From positions 52,198,546 to 52,262,545 of the forward strand of contig OY997589.1 in the NCBI GenBank assembly GCA_963921825.1: DNA of 64,000 nt, in the 5' to 3' direction. Made by a program: the position numbers and the translations under genes. A model generated the notes under the pieces. It made no database searches and was not told the DNA's origin. It worked only from the letters and a program-made list of their open reading frames with translations. Positions 26,791 to 38,127 of this stretch are shown here, piece after piece; the stretch's first letter is position 1, and the number at the start of each line of letters is the position of its first letter. Source of the DNA: Erodium maritimum (taxonomy: Eukaryota; Streptophyta; Magnoliopsida; Geraniales; Geraniaceae).

Positions 26791-26984
26791 ATGTATGAGA
26801 CCAGACGTCTCGTAAGCCTTATGTTGTACCAGTAGACATCATTCTAACCCGGGGGAAAGATGATGCTGAACTAGTCGTCGAAGGATGAGTAGACGCTAGT
26901 TTTCCAAGACAAATCCAGATGACTTTCGAAGTCAATCAGGATATGTGTTTACGCTGAATGGCAGAGCTTTAGCTGGGAAAGCGT

Positions 26985-27230
26985 AAAGCAAGATACCATT
27001 GCCGAATCTACGACAGAGGCCAAGTACATGGATGCTGCAGAGGCAGCTAAGGAGGCTATGTGGATTTGGAAATTCATGGCAGGGCTGGGTGTAATTAAAA
27101 ACCCATCCAGTCCGGTGAATCCATTTTGCGACAACACAAGGGCCATTGCGCAAGCTAAAAGCCTAGATCGCATAACAAATCCAAACATGTACTGCGGCGT
27201 ATCCACCTCATCAGATAAATACTGAACTGA
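26985..27230 (+). pseudogene. Copia RNase H remnant
   Basis: STTEAKYMDAAEAAKEAMW is the conserved Copia RNase H region (27010-27065), followed by the C-terminal NPFCDN region. The 3' untranslated part and the purine tract GGGCAAGTGGGAGA (27362-27375) come next, just before the 3' LTR. Confidence 0.85.
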
Positions 27231-27376
27231 GGTGAAGTGAAGATAACCGATATTGCAACAGATGATAACATAGCCAACTCGTTGACTAAGGCAGTGTCAC
27301 TGCCTGAACATGTTAGACATGTAAAGTCGATGGGGACATATAGGAGTTTAGATTGGAACTAGGGCAAGTGGGAGAT

Positions 27377-29064
27377 TGTTAGTCTTAGTGCCCGTAGTTC
27401 AATCCTAAATGTCCAAATGTATATATCATCGTTAGCAATAAAATTAAAGCGGCTTTATATTACTTATGTGTTGGAGTAATATATCGATGTGTGCTCTGAT
27501 CTATGCCCACCATGCGAATAGAACCATAGATCGAGATAGATCACACTCGATGGGTCCCTAGTCAACAAAGCTTCACTAGAAGCGACTAGTATGAAAGATG
27601 GCTCTTTATGGCTTACGTTCTGTTAGTCATTGGAATGAGATTCCGGAGTCTGATCATAGATATCATGTGGGACATGATATTGGACGACCCGCCCTGAATA
27701 TGTGCCATAGATTAAGTCATGAACATATTCAGTGTTGTAGCTTGTCATGTATCCTTAGACCAAGGAGTCTTTGTGATCGCTATGTAGTCAACAACCTTGT
27801 TTGACCTGAGCCTAACGTTGTCCGTAACAGGGCTTCCATAACGGCCAGGATTGGCTTGGGGACGGGCTACATGAGTGACACGAAAGACGGCTAAGGGATT
27901 TATCCCTCATACTAAGGTATGGGAAAGATATCGGTTCTCGGCCGCTTGATCGAGAGTGACTGGAAGAATAGCATGGCCATGCACATGATACTGGGTATCA
28001 TATCTTCAGTCATCTCACATATCAAGGAACGGTGATTGAGAATAATAAGGATGACGGCTCTATGCCTTATCTCAATCAGGATATCGGAGATAAAAGGATA
28101 ATGACAGGGACGACGGAAAGGTTAGAATCGACAGGGTCGATTCGTTATGTAGTGTCAGGCAATACTAAAGTCTCGTTAGTTGCCACTTAAATAGGATCAA
28201 GTAAAATGGGATTTTACGTTGATCTATTGACATGCATAAACCTAAGGGTCACACCGGAGGATGAAACTCATTGACACATTTATGGAGAATGGCCAAAAGG
28301 GAGTTGTCTCGGGACATGACCAAAACTGGGTTTTGGGTCATGTGCCCGTAAGTGAATAGGACTTTACGGATCGAGATAAGGCTTGGAGTCTTGGGATTGA
28401 TCGCGTCGGATAATGTTGGACATTTCCGGTATGGAAGGCATGGAGGCGATGAGCGAATCACGGGACCTCGTTGGAAATGGTCACGGGCCATGTTCCAAGA
28501 GGCCCATGAAAGGCCCATGCAACCAAGGCCCATGGAACTAATTAATCAAGTCTTGATTAATTAGTACTAAGTAAGCAAGACAAGGATTAAGGTGTTGGTG
28601 ATTCACCACCTAACACAATCTTGTCTTGCCATACTTTGTCCTATTTACACCTTACTTGACACCATACTTGTCCCATGCCTTTAGTTGGACAAGTATGGGT
28701 TTTGTTATGTTTAAGTCATCTTTTTTCAACATAACAAAGACAAGACAAGAATAGGAAACACATTTTCTCTCCCTCTTCCATGGCCATTTCGGGTTTGGCT
28801 AGTTTCCTCCTCCATTTTTGTGTTCTTGAGTCCTCAAAGAGAAGAACTACGTGGCTTTGATTCCCATGTGGATACGTAGGCGTCTTGGAGACTCAAGCCA
28901 ATCATTCGTTAACCGGTGTTCTTGTTTTGGTAAGAACTAGTGCTGAATTTTTCTCTTGTTAATCCATTCTTTGTTAGTTGTTTCATGGTTCTAATTGTCT
29001 CTTGGTTTTCATTGATTTTCCGCTGCGAGTTGGTTCATCTCCAACCTTACCTCGAGACCCAACA
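27377..29064 (+). repeat. 3' LTR of the Copia element
   Basis: 1688 bp, same length and ends as 20603-22290. No difference noticed in the parts compared by eye. Confidence 0.93.
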
Positions 29065-29069
29065 AAAAC

Positions 29070-29794
29070 GGGTTAAGGTCCGAGTTAGAACCGAGTTTGG
29101 AAAACAGGTCTGCGCGAGTGTCACGGATCCCGTCACGGATCCGTGACGAACCAGAGAGTTCTGGCAAAATTTAGATCTTCGTCACGACTCCGTGATCCTT
29201 GTCCTTCTCACCGTCTTGATTGTGCAAGTTGAGTGTTGACTTTGCGTGGCGGTGTTCACGGTTGTGTTGGGGTATTGAGGTTGTGAGTAATAGTAGTTGC
29301 TGAATTGAGAACATAATCCCCTTTTCGAGGTTTCCCTTACGTAAAAGAGTATTTGAGGTGTAAATAGCGTGAGCAGTGTGACTTTTGGCTTCAGTTTTAT
29401 GATGGTGTTTTGCCCCGACTAGAGTAGTGAGTCCTTGGTGCGTTACTAGTATGCCATAATCGAACGGGTGTCCGTGGAGGTGAGCATAACGCTCATCCCC
29501 TTTACTACTTTCCTGCAAGGGACGAGTAGCGAACACTGGTTTGGTTGCGGAAAGTTATAAGTAAGTGCATATAGGACTGGATGAGGGCTTGGTGTACGTT
29601 TGTGTGGTTAAACTTGAGATCTCGCTTGCGGGTTGTTATAATTAAAGTATAATTAGCGGGAACGGTGCGACGTTTAGTAACAAGTACGTTGGGGTAGACA
29701 TAGACCGTGTGAACGTTAGTGTGTTCGAGCTTGTTGTCTTGTTTGAGTTCGCAAACTAAACGTTTGCGTGTATCCGCGCAGAGGATACCTACTT
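29070..29794 (+). other. Leader (right part) of the F2 Gypsy element
   Basis: Continues the Gypsy leader after the Copia insertion. It includes the 16-bp perfect palindrome GTCACGGATCCGTGAC (about 29131-29146), preceded by a direct copy of its left half. Around 29440-29530 it resembles the R region of the surrounding LTRs: TATGCCATAATCG...GTGTCCGTGGAGGTGAGC, with the stem GGTGAGC-ATAAC-GCTCATC at 29479-29497. The last 40 bp before gag match the leader of the 47-59 kb element. Confidence 0.65.
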
Positions 29795-31220
29795 ATGGCC
29801 CGTGGCAGACGAGGAAGAGCAGGAGCGGCACGGGGACGAGCGCCCACGCGAGGCCGGCGGGGACGGTCAGCGGGGACACCAGGACGGGTGCCAACCGTTG
29901 AGCCCGCCGAGCACGCGGAGGCACAGGGCACTCCTGTCGGAGAAGACAGGAGAAGCGATGCGGGACCTTCTACGGGCACGCCCAGTGTCCCGCCGGTCGC
30001 AGACCCACCCGTCATGACCACCCTGGATGAGCTGACCAGGACAGTCCAGAGTTTAGTGGCGATCATCGCCAGACGAGAGTCGGCTTCGCCAGCTCCGGAG
30101 GCAGCAGCGGTCCCTTTGAGGTCCGTTCAGGCAGAGGACCATATGGCCCGTTCCCTGCTGGACTTCCTGAAGCTAGGGATACCTACATTTGTCGGGGAGC
30201 CAAACCCCGACCTAGCCGAGAGGTGGCTAGAGCAGGTCACGCGGGACCTGGATACATCAGGTATCGAAGATGGCCGCCGCAGAGTGTCCTTCGCAGCTCA
30301 CCAGCTGAGGAACAGCGCCTACCACTGGTGGGGGCGTGTGAAGGACAGTGTCGGGCACGACTACGACATTTTCCAGGAGTTGTTTATGGCACAGTACTTT
30401 CCCGAGTCGGCTCGGCTAGAGCGACATCGACAGTTTCTGGACCTGGAGCAGGAGGGGATGATAGTGGCAGAATACGAGGCCAGATTCACAGCCTTGGCCA
30501 GATTCGCGCCTGAGATGATGATGACCGATAAGAACCGTTGCCTGCGGTTCCAGGGAGGACTGAGGCTGGAAATTCGGAACCAGGTCCTCGCCTTGAGACT
30601 GAGGAAGTACACAGATCTGGTAGACACCGCAGCGACGGTGGAGCAGGGGATCCGGGATGCGGCCAGGACCCATGAGGTTCGGCAGCGACCGACCAGCTTT
30701 GCAGGGCCGTCCGAGTCACGAGACCCGAGGAGACAGAGGACCACAGAGTTCTTCCGACCACATGCTCATCAGGGTGGAGCGAGACAACTGGGGTCGGTGA
30801 CAGCAGTGGGGCCAGTCGCTTGAGAGAGACAACCGAGATGCTTTAACTGCGGGCAATTAGGCCACATGCATCGAGAGTGTCCGTTGGGCACGGGGTGGAG
30901 AGCCGACGAGACCAGGTGTCACCGGTGCGGCCGGGTTGGGCACACTATGGCCAGGTGTATTGAGCCGCTGGGGGCAACGTCAGCGCGGCGACCACAACAG
31001 TCGTATACCGCGCGGTCGCCCAGAGGCCGCCCTCGTCAGAGTCAGCAGTCGAGGTTTTTGCAGCCGTCGACGAGCACGCCGACTCCGAGACAGCAACGGA
31101 GCTATGGGTATCCAGCAGCCAGTGCGCTGGGTCAGAGGCCGCTGGAGTCGGAAGGGAGAGTGTACGCCATTAACGACTCCCGGACACCAGGAACCCCTAC
31201 CTACCGCGAAACCTTTCAGG
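29795..31220 (+). pseudogene. Gypsy gag remnant with two zinc knuckles
   Basis: Starts MARGRRGRAGAARG, a basic Arg/Gly-rich N terminus, then the Gag core ([50 protein letters not shown]) that parallels the Gag part of the 50-55 kb Gag-Pol frame almost residue for residue. CCHC knuckles lie at about 30839-30880 (CFNCGQLGHMHREC) and 30917-30958 (CHRCGRVGHTMARC). The pol parts that follow Gag in the sister element are not seen before the polypurine tract at 31281-31295. Broken. Confidence 0.88.
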
Positions 31221-31280
31221 GTACGTAATTTCATTGTATCATATTTGGGCGTTGTCTTAAATTTCGTGGGCGAAATTCCT

Positions 31281-31295
31281 TTAAGGGGGGTAGAT
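31281..31295 (+). other. Polypurine tract of the F2 Gypsy element
   Basis: TTAAGGGGGGTAGAT directly before the 3' LTR, the plus-strand DNA priming site. The element at 47-59 kb has the same AAGGGGGGTAGAC tract on the minus strand. Confidence 0.8.
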
Positions 31296-34243
31296 TGTAA
31301 AACCCGCTTCGCTTTCAAAAGTGTATTAAATTGCAACCCAGAAACCGTAAGGTAGGTTTTTGAAACGAGTGCAAAAAAAAAAAAAAATTTAAAGGCTGGA
31401 CCGGGCGGGCCAGACCCGGCCCAAGCTACAGACCAGGCCCACTGCTATAGGCCCAGCCCAAATCCAACCTATATAAGGTTGGATTAGGGTTCTGAAACCC
31501 TAACCCTCTCCCTCTCTTCTTCTCCTTCAGCCGCCCCTCACCCTCGTCGTCCTCTCTGCTTCGCCGTCCGATCGCCATCACCGGCCACACCTCGCATCGC
31601 CGGCCACCGCTCTCGAGTCTGTCAACCACCCTCTCCCTCGCCTCTTCTTCCTTCCCTCACTCTGTCTCCGTCTTCCTCGGACCTCATCCCCGACCTCCTC
31701 TCCGCCGCCGTCACCACCACCGTCCTCATGTCCGACCACCACCGTCTTCATCTCCAGCCACCACCGAGCCCCCATCTCCGCCCAACCGCGCCACCACACC
31801 GCCGCCCTCGCCAGACCACGCCTCCCTTTTTCCTCTCGTCTCCGGCCCTCACTCCCGACCTCTCTCCCTCTCGATTCTTCGATTCCGACCACGCCAGCGC
31901 CGACCGAGCCCGAGCTCGCCGTCCGACCATCCTCCCTCACCAGATCCGACCAACCACGCCACCGTCAAGCCGCCGCCCCTTCTCCGTCTCGGAATCGTCG
32001 CCTCCGTGAGATCCGCAACCGGCGATTCAGCCGAGCTCGCCGGCATCCCCACGCCCGAGCTCCTCCCGCCTTCGTTCCGAGCCACCGCCGTGCACCGCCG
32101 CCGTGCACCGCCGTGCGCCGCCCTTACTTCCCTACGGTGAGCCACCACCGTGAGTTTTCCGGCCGGCTTTATCGCTGTCGAGGGTCGTCGGATTTTCTGA
32201 CCGAGCCCTCTCTCTCCCTTTCGTTGTATTTTCGGTTTATGTTTAAATCTGTTAGTGCAAAAACGAGTGTAAATTTGGATCTGTTGAAATCGTTTAATGT
32301 TGGGTTAAACCTGCTAATGGAATTGTTTAAATTGTGGAACTGATTTTGAATCGAAAAGGGAAACAATTGAATCAAAATCAGATTGGAGTAAAAGACGGAT
32401 TTTGATTCTGCTTTGGTTGAAATCGAAATCACGGTTTTGGAAAGAAAGGTTGTAAAATGGAAAATCAAATTTAGGGAAAAAGGTTTTAAAATGAAAAGGA
32501 ATTAAAAGCGTTTCGGTTTTTAAAAACGGTTTAAATCGAGGAGTTGTGAATCTAAGTTGTAAACGGGATTTAGGAACGGTCGTTCAAAAACCGAACCTAA
32601 TTCATTTTGGCTCAAAAGATCGGAACGGAAACAGGTTTGAAATAAAAGGGTTTTTGATTTAAAATAAAAACCATTCTGCTTGGAAAAAGGGTTATTAATC
32701 GGATTTGGGAACGACTCGGGATTTCTGGGTAAAATGGACTGCTATTGGGTTTAAAAAGGAACAGAAGCGGACCGCTGAATCGAACCTCGGGATTCGTGCA
32801 TTGGGACCGTGCCTCGCGTGCACCGGTTTCGGTGCTCGGGTACTCAAACCCGATTCGTCGTAATCCCGCTTTTGGCCCGCTCGAGTTTAAAGGACAATTG
32901 TCGGGTCTAGACTGGATTAATCGTAACCTTTAATTTAGCGGTGGAACCGTTATTAATTTATGGCTTTTGTGTTATCTTTAGAGTCCGGCTTCGATCGAAG
33001 TGAAGCTCGGAGGTAGCGAGCCAGAACGTCAGCAGCTAGGAAGTGTAGCGGTTGCTCTTCAGTTGAGGTAGGGAAAAGTAGCCGGATCTCGGCCCTGACT
33101 AGGGAAAGTTAACTGTAGAATTGCATGTGACATCGGGGTGTCGTGGGTTGTTTAGGTTTTCGAATATTAGAAATGCATGATACGGGATTGTAGCGTTTAA
33201 GAGAAAAGCATGTGACACTTAGTAGTGTCGTAGGAACAAAGGACTTAGCGTTAACTGTTTACTGGAGGCATATGACCATGCCCGGACGTTGTTTGTGAAA
33301 CTAGCGATATTAGGACTGTTGGAGGCATCGATTATGCCGGAGGTTGTTGTGCGTTAATTGTTGTTGAGTTTGGGTGGACTTGAGTGCCCGTGTTAATTGT
33401 TGTTGAGTTTGGGTGGCCTTGAGTGCCCGTGTTAATGGTTGTTAAGTTTGGGTGGCCTTGAGTGCCCGTGTTAATGGTTGTTAAGTTTGGGTGGCCTTGA
33501 GAGCCCGTATTTAATTGTTGGTGTCTTGGGTGGCCATGAGAGCCCGTGTGTGGTTCGGTGGTTGTGAGTGTGATAGGTTGACAGTCTGATCCGACTTTGT
33601 GTCGAGGAAATGCGACAGGTCGACCGCCTGACCACGTCTATGATCGGTAATGGGCGCGAGGGAGGTTACTGAGCAACTGGTTTGCGATCCTTTGTGATCT
33701 TGTTTGGTGTGCGATCCTTGTGATCTTGTTTGGTGTTGCGTAGTTCCTTGAGTCCTTGGAAGAGGTCGTGATCGTTGTGTCGTGTCTACTTACGTGTTTG
33801 AGTGTCGAGTCGTTCGAGGAAGGTCACCGTGGGTGTTTGTCATTCAGAGTACTTGGGTTGGGGACAGTGATCCCCGGGGGTTGAGTTTGTTGTTGGTGTT
33901 ACCGGCATTGTCTGCTAATTATGCCGTAGTCAGTCTGTTATCCGTGGTGGTGAGCGAACGCTCACCCCTAGTTGCTTTTCCTACAGGTACTGTTCGTGGG
34001 ACGGACTTGGTGAGCTCTCGAAGCTTGTGGAGCTGGGAGCGGAGTCCGGGTTTTGTCTTTTTAGTCTAGCGACGGGCACCTCGCCTTTTTGTCCGCTTGT
34101 GGGACGTTTTAATTTGAGTTGTAATTATCCTTTTGTTGAACTAAACTGTTATTGTAAAGTGTTTTAGTGGAAATGTTTTCAAAGTGTTTTCTTATTCTAA
34201 ACGTCGCGTCCCGAGTTCGTTTTACTTAAATTGGGGCGTGACA
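31296..34243 (+). repeat. 3' LTR of the F2 Gypsy element
   Basis: 2948 bp, TGTAAAACCC...GGGGCGTGACA. About nine substitutions from the 5' LTR by eye. TATA box at 31469-31478, C-rich tract about 31495-32145, inverted repeat at 33949-33966. Confidence 0.93.
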
Positions 34244-34743
34244 GAGACAATTTGGGCTTAAAACAAAATACCCTCTCATCTAGACATACACCATAATGTT
34301 TAAGAAGTCAATAGTAGTAACAAATTGTTCTTTTTGTCCATTAAAGGACTCATATGGGCTTCTAAGTTGTGTATACAAATAGATATTCCTATTAAAGTAC
34401 CCCAACTACTGTGGGAACCCAATCCGAGACAATTTGGACTCCAAACAAGTTTTTCTCTCATCTAGACATACTATAGTATTTAAGAAATAAATAGGAGTAA
34501 CAAATTGTTCTTTTTGTCCCTCAAAGAACTCATATGGGCCTCTAGTTGTTTATACACATAGATATGCCTATTAAAGTACTCCCACAAACCTTGGGAACGC
34601 AAATCCGAGACCGTTTGTGATTGAAACAATATAGTGTTTCATCTAGACATATTGTAATATGTAAGAAACCAGGAGTAACAAAATGTTCTTTTTGTTCCTC
34701 AAGGGACTCCTATGGGCCTCTAGTTGTGTATAGGCATTGATAT
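34244..34743 (+). repeat. Centromere-type satellite, block 4
   Basis: 500-bp island between insertions. It holds the remainder of the B monomer split at 17089 (from GAGACAATTTGGGC), C (about 34405) and most of an A monomer (about 34587), which is cut by the LTR at 34744. Confidence 0.92.
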
Positions 34744-37700
34744 TGTAAAACCCGCTTCGCTTCAAAAGGGTATTAAATTTGCAACCTGAAAACCGTAGGG
34801 TAGGTTTCTGAAACAAGTGGTAAAGCAAAAAAAAAAAAAAAAAAACAAAAAAAAAAAAACTAGCTGGCCAGGCCTGTTTCGGCCAGCCAGCCGTTTGGGC
34901 CTTGGGCCCGTTTCTCAGCTGAGGCCCGAGAGGGCCGGCCCTTTGCGTTTCTGATAAAAGCTGAAACCCTAGGGTTTCACCATCAGAAACGCAGCCTCCC
35001 TCTCCTTCGATCCTCTCAACCCTCTCGGTCCAGCCTCCCTCTTCCTTCGTCGTCCTCGCCGAACTCCGGCCGTCCACCACCGTTTCCGGCCGCCACCTCC
35101 CTCGCCACCCTCGTCCCGTCTTCTTCTCCCCCATCCCGACCCCGTCACCACCTCCGTCCAGCCACGCAACCACCGTCCCCGACCCTCTCATCCTCCGTCG
35201 CCGGCCGTCCCCGACCACCATCTCCCTCACCTCTCGGCCATCCTTCGCCGCCGTCTTCTCCTCCGTCCGATTCACGACCACACCGCCGCCCCCGTCCCCT
35301 TTCCCTCATCTCCGTCCAACCACGCCACCACCGAGCCCCTCTTCTCCGTCCAGCATCGACCACCATCGCCGTCTCCTTCGTTCTCCGCCCCTCACGCTCG
35401 CCACCGTCCAGATCTACCCAGCCGTCGCCCCGAGCCACCACCTCCGGCCAGCTCGGGTCCCCGACCATCCTCTCCCGTCTCCCTTCTCCTCGTCGCCGTC
35501 CGCACGGCCGGCAAGCTCAGCCGAGCCACCACCACCGCCGTTCCCACCGCCGCTCTCCACCGCCGCCACCGTTCGTTCCCACGGTTAGGCTTCGGCCGGC
35601 TGCGCCCTTACCGGTGGTCAGCCGGTTGTGAAAACCGAGTCCCCGTTATTTTTTCGTTATCGAGTTATTATTCCCTTTACCGCTATTTTATGTTGTTCTG
35701 GATCTGGCTCGGTTTGAACCGTTGTCATTTTGAATCTGAATTGTAAGGAAATCAAAGAAAGTGTGAAGTTGTTGTTATGTTTCAAAACTAATGAAAATTA
35801 TCGATTAAAAGGGAAAGTGATTAAAAACGACTTAGATCCGTTAATTGAGAAAACGAAGTTGTTTTAAACGGAAAGAAAATCAGAGTTTAATTAAAAAGGA
35901 ACTCTATTTGAAACGAAAAACAATTGTCTAAGGGAAAAAGGGGAAAAAGGAACCGGTTTCGAGTTCTTAAGAAAAAAATGATAAAACTAGATCGGGTTAA
36001 ATTAAAAAGGGTTTTAAAACGAAATTCCGTCATTAAAATTAAACTTGAGTTAAGTTAAATCGAAAAGGGAAAACGAAATCAAATCGGCTTTAGAAGTATT
36101 TTGGACCAAAATCTCGGGTTTGGAAACGAGCAGAAAGGAAACCGTTTTGTTTTAAAACCAAAGTCGGAATTAGATAAAACAAAGGAGTTTCAAAGACGGT
36201 TTGAGTTAAAATTGGTTTTAACTGGATTTTGGATCAACCTGAGTTCGGTGCGCGGGTGCTGGAACTCGATCCGTCGTAATACCACTTTTATCCCGCTCAA
36301 GTGGGAAGGACGACTGTCGGATTTAAACTGGACTAATCGTAACCTTTAACTTAACGGCGGAACCGTTATTAATTTATGGCTTTCGTGTTATCTTTAGAGT
36401 CCGGCTTCGATCGAAGTGAAGCTCGGAGGTAGCAAGCCAGAACGTCAGCAGCTAGGAAGCGTAGCGGTTGCTCTTCAGTTGAGGTAGGGAAAAGTAGCCG
36501 GATCTCGGCCCTGATTAGGGAAAGTTAATAGTAGAATTGCATGTGACACCGGGGTGTCGTGGGTTGAGTAGAATTATTTAAATATTAGAAAAGCATGATA
36601 CGGGATTGTAGCGTTCAAGAGAAAAGCATGTGACACTTAGTAGTGTCGTAGGAGCAGAGAACTTAGCGTTAGCTGTTTTACTGGAGGCATATGACCATGC
36701 CCGGAGGTTGATTGTGAAACTGTTGATATTAGGACTGTTGGAGGCTTGGGTTAAGCCGGAGGTTGATTGCTTATTTTGGCGTCTTTGGTGGCCATGAGAG
36801 CCCGTGTTGTTAATCGTGTTTGGGTGGCCATGAGAGCCCGTACTTTATTGTTGGTGTTTTAGCTGGCTTACGAGTTAAAGTCTCGGTAAGTTGCAAGCGT
36901 GTCTTATTGTTGAGTTTGGGTGGCCGTGAGTGCCCGTGGGGTTGTTGAAACCGTGTCTTTACCTTTGGTGTTTTGGGTGGCCTTGAGAGCCCGTGTACTA
37001 AGGTTGGTGTCTTTGGCTGGCCTGACCGAGTTAGAGTCTCGGGGGGTTGCAAGCTCTCTTTAACTGGCTTACGAGTTAGAGTCTCGGTAAGTTGCAAGCG
37101 TGTTTTATGGTTGGTGTCTTGGGAGGCCGTGAGTGCCCGTGGGGCTGTTGAGTTCGAGTTTTACTTTTAGTGTCTTGGTGGCCATGAGTGCCTATGAGTG
37201 TTGAACCTGTGTTGTTACTGGTTGTGAACTTGCTTGTGATTGTGATTGTGTTTGTGATTGTGTTTGTGGTTACCGGAGGTTGGGGGCCCGATTCATGAAA
37301 CGGGGGTCCACGAGCACACGCGTCCGCATGTTCAGACGGGGTAGGGGGCCCGCCCGCCAATAAAGGGGTCCTGGCCGCGCGTGTGTGGTTTGGGTTCGTG
37401 AGCGTACCTTGGCTGGCTTATGGGTTAGAGTCCCAGTAAGTTGCAGCATTTTCCGGCTGGCTTATGGGTTAGAGTCCCAGTAAGTTGCAGTATTTTCCGG
37501 CTGGCTTATGGGTTAGAGTCCCGGTAAGTTGCAGCATTCTTGGGTTGGCCTGACCGGGTTAGAGTCCCGGAAGGGCGTTCTTGGCAGCTGGTTTGCGATC
37601 CTTTGTGATCTTGTTTGGGGTTACGTGGTTCCTTTGAGTCCTTGGAAGAGGTCGCGATCGTTTTGTCGTGTCTACTTACGTGTTTGAGTGTTGAGTCGTT

Positions 37701-38127
37701 CGAGGAAGGTCACCGTGGGTGTTTGTCAGTCAGAGTACTTGGGTTGGGGACAGTGATCCCCGGGGTCGAGTTTGTTGTTGGTGTTACCGGCATTGTCTGC
37801 TAATTATGCTGTAGTCAGTCTGTTATTCGTGGTGGTGAGCGAACGCTCACCCCTAGCTGCTTTTCCTACAGGTACTGTTCGTGGGACGGACTAGGTGGGC
37901 TCTCGAAGCTTGTGGAGCTAGGAGCGGAGTCCGGGTTTTTACTTTGGGTCTAGCGACGGATACCTCGCCCTTTTGTCCGCTTGTGGGATGTTTTATTTGA
38001 ATTGTAATTATCTTTTGTTGAACTAAACTGGTATTGTAAAGTGTTTTAATGGAAATGTTTTCAAAGTGCTTTCTTTTTTCTAAACGTTCGCGTCCCGAGT
38101 TCGGTTTACTGAAATTGGGGCGTGACA
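34744..38127 (+). mobile_element. Solo LTR, Ty3/Gypsy Tekay/Del-like, subfamily F2
   Basis: 3384-bp LTR (TGTAAAACCC...GGGGCGTGACA) with target duplication GATAT at 34739-34743 and 38128-38132, and no internal region. Poly-A tracts lie at about 34826-34858, a C-rich stretch at about 34990-35590, minisatellite units at 37395-37570 and the inverted repeat at 37834-37851. It is more diverged from the neighbouring 2950-bp LTRs than those are from each other, so it is an older or different copy. Confidence 0.92.
37395..37570. repeat. ~47-bp minisatellite inside F2 solo LTR
   Basis: About four units containing GGCTGGCTTATGGGTTAGAG and TCCCAGTAAGTTGCAG; the complement of the array at 13858-14003. 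Confidence 0.85.

Larger units (their letters stand above)
20603..29064 (+). mobile_element. Ty1/Copia LTR retrotransposon nested in the F2 Gypsy leader
   Basis: Two LTRs of exactly 1688 bp (20603-22290 and 27377-29064; TGTTAGTCTT...AGACCCAACA) flanked by target duplication AAAAC (20598-20602, 29065-29069). PBS TGGTATCAGAGC is at 22292-22303, and a purine-rich tract precedes the 3' LTR. Gag, zinc knuckle, integrase, reverse transcriptase and RNase H parts occur in the Copia order (integrase before RT). Coding parts are broken, with perhaps half a dozen or more breaks. I saw no LTR-LTR difference in the parts compared, so insertion is very recent and younger than the host Gypsy. LTR size would suit an Angela/TAR-like lineage, but I am not sure. 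Confidence 0.95.
17089..34243 (+). mobile_element. Ty3/Gypsy Tekay/Del-like element F2, gag-bearing, with nested Copia
   Basis: Two LTRs in direct orientation (17089-20038, 2950 bp; 31296-34243, 2948 bp) flanked by target duplication GAGAC at 17084-17088 and 34244-34248. Parts in order: 5' LTR, PBS complementary to initiator-Met tRNA, leader (split by the Copia element at 20603-29064), gag, nucleocapsid knuckles, polypurine tract, 3' LTR. I find no protease, reverse transcriptase, RNase H or integrase, so the element is broken and could only have moved with help. By eye the LTRs differ at about nine substitutions plus a poly-A length change. At 1.3e-8 per site per year that is roughly 0.1 Myr; a slower clock would about double it. 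Confidence 0.93.
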
